Assembly (NCBI GenBank): GCA_965228545.1
Contig: OZ245822.1
Span: forward strand, 682,001-746,000
Reading direction: 5' to 3'
Source: HXMU1420-13 sp965228545
GTDB taxonomy: Bacteria; Bacteroidota; Rhodothermia; Balneolales; Balneolaceae
DNA length: 64,000 nt
Of this stretch, positions 22,656 through 31,974 are shown in pieces; position 1 is the stretch's first letter, and each line of letters begins with the position of its first letter. The position numbers and the translations under genes are program-made. The notes under the pieces were generated by a model. It made no database searches. It had not been told where the DNA came from and saw only the letters and a program-made list of their open reading frames with translations.

Positions 22656-23893
22656 TTTCTCAGCCCGCAAAAAAACTACTTGTTATAGGCAAAGTTTGGC
22701 CGGAACCAAGCTCATCGGCAGCCGGAAGCAGAATTCTGCACATCCTGAATACTTACAAACAAGATGGATATTCCATCACGTTTGCAAGTAGTGCCGGGAA
22801 AAGTCCTTTTTCGTTTGATTTGAATTCGATCGAAATCTCGGAAGCTGAAATCCCATTAAACGATTCTGCTTTTGATATGTTTGTCAAACACCTGCACCCC
22901 GATGTAGTACTCTTCGATCGATTTACCTCTGAAGAACAATTTGGATGGCGCGTTGCGGAAGCTTGTCCGAATGCATTACGAGTACTAGACACTGAAGATC
23001 TTCACTGCTTGCGAGAAGGCAGGAGACTGGCTCTTAAAGAGGGAGCGAAGTTTAACAAAAAGTACCTCAACAACGAAATTGCTAAACGAGAAATAGCCAG
23101 CATACTACGATGTGATCTTTCAATCATCATCTCCGAATTCGAAATGAATCTCCTGCAAACTCATTTTCGCATCGCACCCGATTTGTTGCAATACCTGCCA
23201 TTTTTAGTTCCGGAATTTTCGGATGAAAGTTGGAAAACCTATGCTGAACGCGAGCACTTTATCAGCATAGGTAATTTTCTTCACCCGCCAAATTGGGATG
23301 CGGTATTGTATCTCAAACAAACCATTTGGCCATTAATCAGAGCAAAGTTGCCAAACGCTGAATTGCACATTTACGGTGCGTATCCTTCACAAAAAGTATG
23401 GCAGCTTCATAACAAAAAGGAGGGATTCATTGTAAAAGGCAGAGCCAATGATGCACTGGATACCGTTTCTGAATACCGGGTTCTGTTAGCACCACTTCGG
23501 TTTGGTGCCGGACTGAAAGGAAAATGTTTAGATGCTATGTGTACCGGCACGCCAAGTATTTGTAGCGTAATAGGGGCAGAAGGTATGAATGGGGAATTAG
23601 CCTGGCCCGGAGTAATTGCAGATAATCCCGAAGAGTTTGCAAACGCGGCTGTGGAAGTATATCAAAATCAAGAAGATTGGAAAAATTCACAATCCAGGAT
23701 TAAGCCAATTTTAACTGAACGTTTTGGGGCAGAACATCCAAAAAACCTCATTGATAAAACGAATAATCTGTGCGACGAGCTGGGTCAACATCGATCGGCT
23801 AATTTTCTGGGGCAAATGTTGATGCACCACACCTTGGCGAGTACAAAATTTATGAGTAAATGGATTGAAGAAAAAAACAGGAGAACAGATTAA
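22652..23893 (+). CDS. Glycosyltransferase, GT-B type (family 1/4)
   Basis: A 413-residue retaining-type glycosyltransferase. The N-terminal Rossmann-like part begins KLLVIGKVWPEPSSSAAGSRILHIL, an acceptor-site pattern. The C-terminal donor domain shows ISIGNFLHPPNWDAVLYLK, LHIYGAYPS, APLRFGAGLKGKCLDAMCTGTPSI (the E-x7-E-type region replaced by G-x-KGK), and GVIADNPEEFA. The TTG start overlaps the preceding gene's stop and gives the complete N-terminal domain, so it is preferred. The sugar is unknown. Confidence 0.82.
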   Translation: MISQPAKKLLVIGKVWPEPSSSAAGSRILHILNTYKQDGYSITFASSAGKSPFSFDLNSIEISEAEIPLNDSAFDMFVKHLHPDVVLFDRFTSEEQFGWRVAEACPNALRVLDTEDLHCLREGRRLALKEGAKFNKKYLNNEIAKREIASILRCDLSIIISEFEMNLLQTHFRIAPDLLQYLPFLVPEFSDESWKTYAEREHFISIGNFLHPPNWDAVLYLKQTIWPLIRAKLPNAELHIYGAYPSQKVWQLHNKKEGFIVKGRANDALDTVSEYRVLLAPLRFGAGLKGKCLDAMCTGTPSICSVIGAEGMNGELAWPGVIADNPEEFANAAVEVYQNQEDWKNSQSRIKPILTERFGAEHPKNLIDKTNNLCDELGQHRSANFLGQMLMHHTLASTKFMSKWIEEKNRRTD

Positions 23894-23894
23894 T

Positions 23895-24917
23895 ATGACG
23901 ACTCGGAGTATTCTTTTTGCAACCTTTATTTTAGGAATATTCATCAATGCTGAGGCACAAAATTCATCCTATCAAGTTCAAAAAGATATAGTATTTGCAT
24001 CACCTGAAGGGTTTGATTTAACCATGGATATTTATACCCCGGATACGGGTAAAGAACGATATCCGGTGGTAGTAATTTGGCACGGCGGTGGTTGGCTGAT
24101 TAATACAAATGAGATTATGGATGAGATGTCTCAATATTTGGCTGAAACTGGCGAATTTGTAGTTTGTAATGTGAATTATCGCTTATTGGGCGATCAGAAT
24201 AATACCGTAACACTTAATGAAATTGTGGAAGATGTGTTTGGTAGTCTGCTTTGGATTAAAGCAAATATTTCGATTTATAAAGGCGATTCGGATCAGATAG
24301 CAATTACCGGAGATAGCGCGGGTGGACATCTAACTGCGATGGTAATAGCTCAAGGTCATACATTGGAAAGCGATGGTTTTGATGGGCTTTCTTATGGATT
24401 TAATCCGAGCTGGCTTCCTGAGGGCAAAACAGCTGAAGAAGTTGCAAAAAATGGCGGACTCAAAGTGCAAGCGGCTATTCCAAGTTATGGCGTTTTCAAC
24501 ATGATTCTACGAGCGGAACAGGGATTCGAAACAGCGCAAAATGGATTTTGGAAATGGGGTGGAGCTGAGCCTCGCGGTTTATTTGGTGCAAGATATAACG
24601 CAAGCGAGCATCCGGAAATGTATAAAGCTGCTTCCCCGATTCACAATATCGCCGATACCGGCAACACAAAATATCCACCAATGTTTTTTCATGTGGGATC
24701 TGAAGACTCAACTACTCCACCGGAAACGGTAGAGGCATACATTTCAAAACTGAGGGAGGCGGGTCACCCGGTGGAGTACAAAGTGTATGAAGGACTAAAA
24801 CACGCTTATCTTGATAACGGGTGCAACGACTATTTTCAACAGTGTTTTGATGAGGATGCTGTTCCGGTTCTAAATGACATGATTGAATTCTTAAACAAGC
24901 ACCTGATCAGAAATTAA
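23895..24917 (+). CDS. Secreted alpha/beta-hydrolase (esterase/lipase, BD-FAE-like)
   Basis: A 340-residue hydrolase with a signal peptide (residues 1-22, ending AEAQ). The oxyanion-hole motif is HGGGWL, the nucleophile elbow is GDSAGGHL, and the acid and base are near the C-terminus (DSTTPPE, LKHAYLD). The family hydrolyses esters on carbohydrates and small molecules. The ATG at 23895 is chosen because it begins the signal peptide; an earlier in-frame start lies inside the glycosyltransferase gene. It ends convergently with the next gene, sharing four bases. Confidence 0.88.
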   Translation: MTTRSILFATFILGIFINAEAQNSSYQVQKDIVFASPEGFDLTMDIYTPDTGKERYPVVVIWHGGGWLINTNEIMDEMSQYLAETGEFVVCNVNYRLLGDQNNTVTLNEIVEDVFGSLLWIKANISIYKGDSDQIAITGDSAGGHLTAMVIAQGHTLESDGFDGLSYGFNPSWLPEGKTAEEVAKNGGLKVQAAIPSYGVFNMILRAEQGFETAQNGFWKWGGAEPRGLFGARYNASEHPEMYKAASPIHNIADTGNTKYPPMFFHVGSEDSTTPPETVEAYISKLREAGHPVEYKVYEGLKHAYLDNGCNDYFQQCFDEDAVPVLNDMIEFLNKHLIRN

Positions 24918-25489
24918 CTCTTCTTTTTGGTACAACTAATTTTCCATGTCGGGTAGCTAAAGCTTTCATCCACACTTACCCATTCTCCAAGCCAATTAAA
25001 TGAGTTGTAAGTGATATCGGTAAAATTAATTTTAAAAAAACCATCAATTCCATTAGGCGCCGTTTGTTCGCGATACAGAGTAATAGTTTGATCATCGGTT
25101 TTACCGCCTTCCCAGGCAGGAAGAATAGGAGCTGCAGAACCAGAAGTATAATAATGTACATACCATGCAGCGCTATCTGCATTAAACTGCCGGATACTTC
25201 CCGAGTGAATTCCATCCGGTTTTAGTGTTTCATCTTGAACCGCTAATCCATTCATAATATACTTCCAGCGCCATATCATTGGCATCGGTTCGGCCCAGCT
25301 CCCATCCTGATTTCTGCTTTCGCTTAAACAATCCGACTCGCCTATTAAAGGTGCAAAATCTGCAACATCAGCAGGTGCCTCAGGGTTTAACGATCCGAAT
25401 GGGTTAGAAGAAGAAGCTTCGTATTCATATTGTGCATGAGCTAGAGTTGCAAAGCAAAGAAGAACAAGTGAAGAGAGAAGGGTTTTCAT
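24914..25489 (-). CDS. Secreted protein of unknown function (DUF1579-like)
   Basis: A 191-residue protein with a signal peptide (residues 1-19, ending AHAQ). The domain with APLIGESDCLSES, IWRWKYIMNGLAVQDE and GFFKINFTDITYNSFNW resembles DUF1579-type proteins of the lipocalin-like beta-barrel kind that measure an extractable fraction (GLAVQDE, RQFNADSAAWYVHYYT). No enzymatic residue is visible. Divergent or convergent neighbours do not clarify its role. Confidence 0.7.
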   Translation of the reverse strand: MKTLLSSLVLLCFATLAHAQYEYEASSSNPFGSLNPEAPADVADFAPLIGESDCLSESRNQDGSWAEPMPMIWRWKYIMNGLAVQDETLKPDGIHSGSIRQFNADSAAWYVHYYTSGSAAPILPAWEGGKTDDQTITLYREQTAPNGIDGFFKINFTDITYNSFNWLGEWVSVDESFSYPTWKISCTKKKS

Positions 25490-25562
25490 TGTAGTCCCGT
25501 TAAATTATAAAATGAACTAACGGGAAATCCACCGAGATGTTACTGAAAGGTAAACGGGAAAT

Positions 25563-25592
25563 AAAAAAGGCTCCGTTTGGAGCCTTAAAAAA
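25563..25592 (-). terminator. Rho-independent terminator, end of TPR gene
   Basis: Stem AAGGCTCC / GGAGCCTT with a GTTT loop, flanked by A and T tracts on both sides, so it may act in both directions. It lies five bases after the stop at 25597. Confidence 0.85.
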
Positions 25593-25596
25593 ATAA

Positions 25597-26280
25597 TTAT
25601 CTAACAGCGATTTTACCGCTCAATTTTTGTGCTTCTGTAACCTCAGCACTGCCCGAATATTCGGTTAAAATACGGTTAGTAAGCGCTTCAGCTTCAGCAA
25701 TATTACCTGCTTCAAAATAGGTTTCTGCAGCTCTTTGAAGGTTGAATGGCGAAGTTGACTCATTGTCGTCCCATTCTGCAGCTTTAACATACGTTTCAGC
25801 AGCTTTTTCTAAGCTGCCGTTTGCTTTAAGAATACTTGCATAATAGCTGAGCGGACCCACACCTAAAATACCTTTGGGAGGATTGTAATCTTCAAAATGA
25901 GCAAGCGCATCTTCGATATTTCCAAGTTTAAAACTACTTACAGAGGCATAGTAGTTGGCTAAGTTCCCTGCATCCGTACCGGAAAACTCGTTCGAAATAG
26001 CAAGAAACCCATAAGTAAGCTCAAAGTCGTCGCCGTTTAAGGCACGTGCATAATCGCCTTCGTTGTAATAACCTTCTGCAATGGCAAGAAGTTCTTGCGC
26101 TTGTTGCTCCTGAGATCCGGAATAAAAGCGATAGCCAACCAACGAACCAACAATAACAACAACGCCAATAATTACGGCCAGTATTACGGTTCGGTTTTCA
26201 TTAAAAAAAGCCGTGGCTTTTTGAACATTTTCAATCAACGGATCGGATTGTAATTCTTCCTTAGAAAGGTTTTTCGACAT
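25597..26280 (-). CDS. Membrane-anchored tetratricopeptide-like protein
   Basis: A 227-residue protein with one N-terminal membrane helix (about 33-52, VILAVIIGVVVIVGSLVG) and TPR-type helices from about residue 60 to the end (for example NYYASVSSFKLGNIEDALAHFEDY, AAETYFEAGNIAEAEALTNRIL). It resembles YfgM/TPR_21-type proteins that assist envelope protein folding, but length and sequence are generic. It is followed by a strong terminator. The upstream lolD operon runs in the same direction and might be continuous with it. Confidence 0.8.
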   Translation of the reverse strand: MSKNLSKEELQSDPLIENVQKATAFFNENRTVILAVIIGVVVIVGSLVGYRFYSGSQEQQAQELLAIAEGYYNEGDYARALNGDDFELTYGFLAISNEFSGTDAGNLANYYASVSSFKLGNIEDALAHFEDYNPPKGILGVGPLSYYASILKANGSLEKAAETYVKAAEWDDNESTSPFNLQRAAETYFEAGNIAEAEALTNRILTEYSGSAEVTEAQKLSGKIAVR

Positions 26281-26350
26281 GATGTAATAGCGTTTTCGAT
26301 GTTATTGTACAGACTCCAAAAATACGTCGCTTTTAGGGCTATCACAAACC

Positions 26351-27046
26351 TTAAAGTGCTTGAAGTTTCCCTTTTTTCATTTCAAGGATGGTGTCTGATC
26401 GTTTTGCAATATCTTCTTCGTGCGTGATCAAGAGCACAGATACTTTGTATTGGTCGCGAAGTTCAAATAAAAGGTCCAGAATAATTTCGGTGTTCTTTTC
26501 ATCCAGATTCCCCGTGGGTTCATCAGCCAGAATCAATGCAGGGTTATTCATTACGGCACGAGCCATAGAAACCCTTTGTTGCTCTCCACCGGAGAGTTGA
26601 GTAGGGCGGTGAGATTTCCTGTTCTCCACTCCAAAGCGCTGTAATAATTCCGTTGCTCGATCAGTAGCTTCCTGCATGCTGATTCCGGAAATCAATGCAG
26701 GCATACTTACGTTTTCGAGCGCTGTAAATTCGGGCAATAAGTGATGAAACTGAAATACAAAGCCAATGTTCTTATTTCTGAATTCCGCCAGCCGATCGGT
26801 GTGCATTTCTGCAAGATTAGCATTTCCCCAAAAAACATTGCCCGAATCGGGAGTATCTAATCCACCCAAAATATGTAATAAGGTACTTTTTCCACTTCCG
26901 CTGCTTCCAACAATACTGGTGATGTGCGAATCGGGGATATCCAAACTTACGCCATCGAGTACTACTAATGGATCGTCTTTTTCTTCCGATTTATAGCTTT
27001 TACGGATATTCTCGGCTCGTAAGATGTAAGAAGCCTGCTCAGTCAT
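26351..27046 (-). CDS. ABC transporter ATPase, LolD/MacB type
   Basis: A 231-residue ATP-binding subunit. Walker A is GSSGSGKST (about 46), the Q-loop lies in GFVFQFHHLLPEF, the signature is LSGGEQQRVSMARA, and Walker B is ALILADEPTGNLD, then H-loop ITHEE. The FQFHHLLPEFTALENV pattern is that of LolD, which powers release of lipoproteins from the inner membrane. The permease is not in this window. Its start overlaps the ymdB-like gene by eight bases, so they are translationally coupled. Confidence 0.9.
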   Translation of the reverse strand: MTEQASYILRAENIRKSYKSEEKDDPLVVLDGVSLDIPDSHITSIVGSSGSGKSTLLHILGGLDTPDSGNVFWGNANLAEMHTDRLAEFRNKNIGFVFQFHHLLPEFTALENVSMPALISGISMQEATDRATELLQRFGVENRKSHRPTQLSGGEQQRVSMARAVMNNPALILADEPTGNLDEKNTEIILDLLFELRDQYKVSVLLITHEEDIAKRSDTILEMKKGKLQAL

Positions 27047-27860
27047 TGTCTAATTTAGAATGCTCAAATTCAGGATAAATAACGGACTCAATATGTACAC
27101 ATTTTCCGCTTTCTGCATCCACAATAGCAAAAGCTCCGCAAAGGTGATTGTCGCCATTTGCAGCTTTATATTTTTGATGAACACCGGTGGTAAATCGCTT
27201 GATGGCTACTTTTTTATCCATTCCCAGCGATGAATTATAAGAACCGGTCATTCCCGCATCGGTTAAATATCCGAGCCCATCAGGAAATAGTCGGGCATCG
27301 CCGGTTGGGATGTGCGTGTGCGTACCAATTAACACCGAAGCTCGACCATCTAGATGCCAGGCCATCGAAATTTTTTCTGCAGTTGCTTCGGCGTGCATAT
27401 CCACAAATATAATGTCTGTTTCTTCTTTCATTTTGGATACCGCCCAATCGGCAGAAGAAAACGGATCATCGATGGCTTTCATGAAGGTGCGTCCCTGAAT
27501 ATTCAAAACACCAATTTTGTGGCTGGTACCGGGAATTTCATACACGCCAAAACCCACTCCGGCATTACCTCTTGGATAATTCAGCGGACGTAAAATGGTG
27601 TTGTTTTCGCGCATGTACTGGAACACTTTCCACTTATCAAACGAATGATCGCCACCGGTTATCACATGAACGCCGCTATCGTGCAGTGCTTTGATTATTT
27701 CCTGATTGATGCCATGCCCTTCGTGAGAATTTTCACCATTGGCGATCACAAAATCAGCTTTGTAATTTTTTATAAGTCCGGGAAGAAAAGTTTGTGTGAT
27801 ACTAAGTCCGGGTTCGGCTACAATATCACCAATAAATAAAATACGAATGTGTTCTGCCAC
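27039..27860 (-). CDS. YmdB-family metallophosphoesterase
   Basis: A 273-residue member of the TIGR00282/YmdB family of dinuclear-metal 2',3'-cyclic nucleotide phosphodiesterases. Metal-site motifs are GDIVAEPG, NGENSHEGHGI, GGDHSFD, HAEATAEK and GTHTHIPTGDARLFPDGLGY. It is intact and of normal length. It lies in the same transcription unit as zapA and lolD. Its physiological role in this group is not established. Confidence 0.93.
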   Translation of the reverse strand: MAEHIRILFIGDIVAEPGLSITQTFLPGLIKNYKADFVIANGENSHEGHGINQEIIKALHDSGVHVITGGDHSFDKWKVFQYMRENNTILRPLNYPRGNAGVGFGVYEIPGTSHKIGVLNIQGRTFMKAIDDPFSSADWAVSKMKEETDIIFVDMHAEATAEKISMAWHLDGRASVLIGTHTHIPTGDARLFPDGLGYLTDAGMTGSYNSSLGMDKKVAIKRFTTGVHQKYKAANGDNHLCGAFAIVDAESGKCVHIESVIYPEFEHSKLDND

Positions 27861-27894
27861 AATAATCGGGGTAAGAGGAGAGGGGTTAAATTGC

Positions 27895-28188
27895 TTAGCT
27901 TTTGATGTCTTCGATCAGGCGTTGCAAACTGTTGTTTACTCTCTCCATCATTAATTCTTCATTTTTTTGTGCGTCGGAAGTATGCTGCCGAGCTTCGAAT
28001 AATTCTTCTGCAATGCTTAAAGCAGCAAGAACCATAACCGTACTTTCCGGCTGCTGCACTAATTGATTGCGATAGGTTTGAAAGCGTTCGTCAACAAAAT
28101 TGCAGATTCGAATCATGTTCTCTTCTTCATGATCCTCTACTTTTAGCGGATACTGTTTGCCAAGAATGTTAACCTTAATCGATTTCAT
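27895..28188 (-). CDS. zapA: Cell division protein ZapA
   Basis: A 97-residue Z-ring-associated protein that bundles FtsZ. It shows the family pattern SIKVNILGKQYPLKVEDHEEENMI at the N-terminus, followed by the helix QTYRNQLVQQPESTVMVLAALSIAEELF and a C-terminal coiled coil. Its start overlaps the coiled-coil gene upstream (ATGA), which is the usual arrangement next to pheT. Confidence 0.9.
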   Translation of the reverse strand: MKSIKVNILGKQYPLKVEDHEEENMIRICNFVDERFQTYRNQLVQQPESTVMVLAALSIAEELFEARQHTSDAQKNEELMMERVNNSLQRLIEDIKS

Positions 28189-28439
28189 GCCTGATCGTTT
28201 AAGTGATTATCTATTTTGGAAATCAAGCCCTGTACATGCTGTCGCATAGCAAGTCGTTCAGATTCGGTGATTGCCGAAAAGATATCGGTTTGCTTGCCTC
28301 TCAGATCTTCCAGTTTGCCTGCTAGTTTAGCATTTTCACGTTTCAGATCCTTGATCTCTAGCTTAAGGGCTTTTACTTCCTCATCAATCTCTGCAAGCAG
28401 GGCTTTAAATTTTAAAGATTGTTGAGATAGTTGATTCAT
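28185..28439 (-). CDS. Small coiled-coil protein between pheT and zapA
   Basis: An 84-residue, almost entirely coiled-coil protein (LKLEIKDLKRENAKLAGKLEDLRGKQ), resembling ZapB-like cell division proteins. The ATG at 28439 follows the pheT stop directly; the longer frame to 28490 would overlap pheT. The position between pheT and zapA supports a role with ZapA in division, but this is inference. Confidence 0.8.
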   Translation of the reverse strand: MNQLSQQSLKFKALLAEIDEEVKALKLEIKDLKRENAKLAGKLEDLRGKQTDIFSAITESERLAMRQHVQGLISKIDNHLNDQA

Positions 28440-28443
28440 GATA

Positions 28444-30849
28444 TTAACCTCGTAATTGGGCACCGAACTGTTTTTCGAGTGCTTTAACAATGCGGTTAAT
28501 AATAGGTTCTACTTCTTTGATATTCAAGGTCTTGTTGGGATCAATGAAATTTAGTCTGAAGGCCAGACTTTTTTTGTCGTTTCCAATGGATTCTCCTTCA
28601 AAAACATCAAAAATATCAAGCTTTTGCAACTGATTGCCCGCCTTATTTTTAATCGCATCCATCACTGTTCCTGCAGAAATATTCTTATCAAGAATTACGG
28701 CAAAGTCGAACTCGAAGGGAGGGAACTTCGGAATAGAAGTATAGCTGAATGCTTTCTGTTTTTTGAGCGCTTCATGAATATCATTTACCGAAAATTCCGC
28801 TACAAATACGTTTTGATCAATGTCGTAGGTTTTTCTTAACTCTTTGGAAACCTCTTCAATAGTTCCAAGATGTATGTTCTTAAGAAACACCTCAAGTTTC
28901 CCATCTTTCTCTGAATAAGTAATTGCTTTTTCTAATCCGACTTTTCCAAAAAAAGCAGCAATATCAGTCTTTAAATCAAATACCGAGTAAGAAACAGGTT
29001 TACTGGTCCAGTGTTCAGTTTTACGTAATCCTGCTACACCGAACAGAACATGAGTTTGTTCTTTAATGCCCACGTGATACGAATAGTCATCACTTTGCTT
29101 AAAAACATTTCCTGTTTCAAAAAACCGAATTCCGGTTGCCTGACGATTGAAATTATATGCTGTAGCTTTTAATAAGCCATGCAATAACGACGGACGTAAA
29201 GTCGTCATGTCGGCCGTAAGAGGATTCAGCGTGTTAACCATAGTATCTGCTTCCCCAAAGTGTGAAGCCTCCTTCTCAGAAATAAGCGAGTTGGTATAAA
29301 TTTCTTTATATCCGAGTTCGACACCAATGGTTCTGATCTTCTCCATCAGAAGTTCCCAAGGCGAAAACGTTTCGGTAGAAACATAAATACCATGGCTGGG
29401 TGCTTCGATATTGTTGTAGTCGTACAATCTTCCAACTTCTTCAATCAGATCAACTTCTCGTTCTAAATCCGGTCGGAAGGTGGGAATAGCATAAGTGATG
29501 GAATCCGGAGAGATTTCAATCGTTTCAAGTTCCAGCCCTTCCAAAATGTCCACGATTTGGCGCTCGGTTAAATCAGTTCCGAGCAAGCGGTTTACATAGC
29601 TTTTGCGAAGTGTTAACGTACGTTTTTCTGTTTTTACAGGATGAATATCGATGATTTCATCCGCCAGAATTCCACCAGCCACTTTCTGAATCAACTTGGC
29701 TGCGCGTTCAACGGCAATCGCTTGTAAATTTGGATCGATCCCGCGCTCAAATCGGTAAGAAGCATCCGTTTGTAGTGTTTCCGCTTTGGCTGTTTTTCTT
29801 ACCGTTCCCGGATCGAAATAAGCACCTTCAAGAAAAATATTCGTCGTTTTATCGCTTACTTCGCTGTATAAACCACCCATCACACCGGCAATTCCAACCG
29901 GACCTTCACCATCACAGATAAACAGAGTTCCGGGAGCACAGTTTCTCTTTACGTGATCAAGTGTCTCGAATTCAACTTCGTGATCGAAATCTTTTACCGA
30001 GATTTCTTTTCCACGAATTTCATCATAATCATAAGCATGCAGGGGTTGACCCAACTCGAACATCACATAGTTGGTAACATCAACCACATTATTAACCGGG
30101 CGTGATCCAATAGCTAATAATTTTTCTTTCAGCCATTTTGGAGATTCTTTGATTTTCACACCTTTGATCATCTTCCCAACAAAACGATTACATTTCTCCG
30201 AGTTTTCGATAGATACTTTAATGTCCTTACTTTCTGTTACAACCTGTGATAGCTTTACCTCAGGCTTTTTTAGCTCCAGATTTAAAGCCGCAGCTAAATC
30301 ACGTGCCACTCCTAAATGGCAAGTTGCATCCGGGCGGTTTGGAGTGATGGCAATATCTATGATGTGATCGGTGTAAAGATCAAACACTTCCGAAATAGGA
30401 GTTCCGGGTGTAAGAGCTGCATCCAAAACCATGATTCCATCATGATTGGTGCCAAGACCAAGCTCGTCTTCGGCGCAAATCATTCCATGAGATTCTTCGC
30501 CACGAAGTTTTGCTTTTCGGAGCTTTAAAAATGATCCATCATCCAATTTAATGGGAAGGGTAGAACCAACAGTAGCAACCGGTACTTTTTGTCCGGCAGC
30601 AACATTGTTTGCCCCGCACACAATCTGTACGGTTTCATCGCCGAGGTTAACCTTGCAAACTTTCAGTCGGTCGGCATTCGGATGTTGATTGGTTTCAAGT
30701 ACTTCTCCAACAACTACACCCTCAAGCTTACTGCCATATTCGAACGATTCTTCTTCTTCGAGTCCGATGAGGGTTAGTTTTTCGGCAGTATCAGCCGGAG
30801 AAAGGGGGAGATCGATAAATTCTTTTAGCCAGTTGTAAGATACTTTCAT
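28444..30849 (-). CDS. pheT: Phenylalanyl-tRNA synthetase beta subunit
   Basis: An 801-residue subunit that charges tRNA-Phe together with PheS. Order of domains: B1 start MKVSYNWLKEFIDLPL, the EMAP/tRNA-binding insert (EGVVVGEVLETNQHPNADRLKVCKV, about 45-150), B3/4 editing region, B5 (LRKSYVNRLLGTDLTERQ), the catalytic-like domain with HPLTADMTTLRPS-like NPLTADMTTLRPSLL, and the anticodon-binding FDX domain at the end (SIPKFPPFEFDFAVILD). It is complete. Confidence 0.97.
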   Translation of the reverse strand: MKVSYNWLKEFIDLPLSPADTAEKLTLIGLEEEESFEYGSKLEGVVVGEVLETNQHPNADRLKVCKVNLGDETVQIVCGANNVAAGQKVPVATVGSTLPIKLDDGSFLKLRKAKLRGEESHGMICAEDELGLGTNHDGIMVLDAALTPGTPISEVFDLYTDHIIDIAITPNRPDATCHLGVARDLAAALNLELKKPEVKLSQVVTESKDIKVSIENSEKCNRFVGKMIKGVKIKESPKWLKEKLLAIGSRPVNNVVDVTNYVMFELGQPLHAYDYDEIRGKEISVKDFDHEVEFETLDHVKRNCAPGTLFICDGEGPVGIAGVMGGLYSEVSDKTTNIFLEGAYFDPGTVRKTAKAETLQTDASYRFERGIDPNLQAIAVERAAKLIQKVAGGILADEIIDIHPVKTEKRTLTLRKSYVNRLLGTDLTERQIVDILEGLELETIEISPDSITYAIPTFRPDLEREVDLIEEVGRLYDYNNIEAPSHGIYVSTETFSPWELLMEKIRTIGVELGYKEIYTNSLISEKEASHFGEADTMVNTLNPLTADMTTLRPSLLHGLLKATAYNFNRQATGIRFFETGNVFKQSDDYSYHVGIKEQTHVLFGVAGLRKTEHWTSKPVSYSVFDLKTDIAAFFGKVGLEKAITYSEKDGKLEVFLKNIHLGTIEEVSKELRKTYDIDQNVFVAEFSVNDIHEALKKQKAFSYTSIPKFPPFEFDFAVILDKNISAGTVMDAIKNKAGNQLQKLDIFDVFEGESIGNDKKSLAFRLNFIDPNKTLNIKEVEPIINRIVKALEKQFGAQLRG

Positions 30850-30863
30850 CTAAATAGGTCGCC

Positions 30864-31871
30864 TTAATTGAATTGTTCTAAGAAGCGGATGTCGTTTTCG
30901 TAAAAGGTGCGTATATCGTCGATGCCATATTTCAAAATGGCAATTCGTTCAACACCCATGCCCCAGGCAAAGCCGGTATATTTTTCAGGATCAACGCCGG
31001 CTGCTTTAAATACATTGGGGTCAACCATACCTGATCCAAGTATTTCGAGCCATTTTCCATCCTTTTCAGATCCCCACCAGATGTCCATTTCTAAACTGGG
31101 TTCGGTGAAAGGGAAGAAACCGGGGCGTAATCGATACTTCACATCACTTCCATACATCAATTTTACAAAGGTGATCAGGGTTTCTTTAAGATCAGCAACA
31201 CTCACATTTTCATCTACATATAGAGCTTCTACCTGATGAAAGAGAAAATATGATTTAGGCGAAACGGCTTCATTTCGATATACACGTCCGGGCATGATAG
31301 ATCGGATCGGAGGCGAGGTATTTTCCATCAAACGAATCTGTACCGGAGAAGTGTGGGTACGAAGCACCAAGTCCATCACTTCGGGGTCATCACTTTTACG
31401 CACGAAAAAAGTGTCCTGCTCGTCGCGTGCAGGATGATTTGGAGGGAAGTTGAGCGCGGTAAAGTTATGGAAGTCATCTTCAACCTCAGGTCCATCAGCG
31501 ATGGTAAAACCTAAGCGGTAGAAGATGTTCTTCATTTCCGATAAGGTTTGAGTTAGTGGATGCAGCGAACCAATGATTGGCTCTGGAGCGGGCAGTGTGA
31601 TGTCATCCACAGCAGCTTTAACCGATTGTTCAGAAGATTCCAGCACATTTTTTAATTCTTCAAATCTATGCTGTGCAAGTTGTTTGGCTTCGTTCATCGC
31701 CTTACCAACAGCGCCTCGTTCTTCTTTTGGAACGCTTCCTAGATTTTTAAACATCGATTGAACACGCCCATTTCTGGATAAAAACTCCAATCGAAAAGCT
31801 TCGAGTTCTTCTTTTGTAGCTACGGCGTACGACTTAATTTCGTTTGTAAGATCTTTTATTTGATCAATCAT
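30864..31871 (-). CDS. pheS: Phenylalanyl-tRNA synthetase alpha subunit
   Basis: A 335-residue catalytic subunit. The N-terminal coiled coil covers about 1-85. Class II motifs follow: GSLHPLTQTLSEMKNIFYRLGF (motif 1), RTHTSPVQIRLM and MPGRVYRNEAVSPKSYFLFHQVEALYVDE (motif 2), and GFAWGMGVERIAILKYGI (motif 3). It lies 14 bases upstream of pheT. Confidence 0.97.
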   Translation of the reverse strand: MIDQIKDLTNEIKSYAVATKEELEAFRLEFLSRNGRVQSMFKNLGSVPKEERGAVGKAMNEAKQLAQHRFEELKNVLESSEQSVKAAVDDITLPAPEPIIGSLHPLTQTLSEMKNIFYRLGFTIADGPEVEDDFHNFTALNFPPNHPARDEQDTFFVRKSDDPEVMDLVLRTHTSPVQIRLMENTSPPIRSIMPGRVYRNEAVSPKSYFLFHQVEALYVDENVSVADLKETLITFVKLMYGSDVKYRLRPGFFPFTEPSLEMDIWWGSEKDGKWLEILGSGMVDPNVFKAAGVDPEKYTGFAWGMGVERIAILKYGIDDIRTFYENDIRFLEQFN

Positions 31872-31910
31872 AAATATGGTGTAAAAGGGTATACCTGTTT
31901 CCCGAAAATA

Positions 31911-31952
31911 AAAAAACCGGTAAACCTAATGGGAGTAAGATTTACCGGCTTC
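31911..31952 (-). terminator. Terminator or attenuator between rplT and pheS
   Basis: On the minus strand GCCGGTAAATC pairs with GGTTTACCGGT around a 12-base loop, followed by seven T residues. It lies 21 bases after the rplT stop and 40 bases before pheS, so it ends the ribosomal-protein unit or attenuates read-through into pheST. Confidence 0.8.
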
Positions 31953-31974
31953 AAAAAAAATAAGCAAGTTTCGC

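Noticed and set aside
28444..28490. Longer start of the coiled-coil gene (MLKHSKNSSV...)
   Set aside because: It would overlap the end of pheT by 47 bases; the ATG at 28439 directly after the pheT stop begins the coiled coil.
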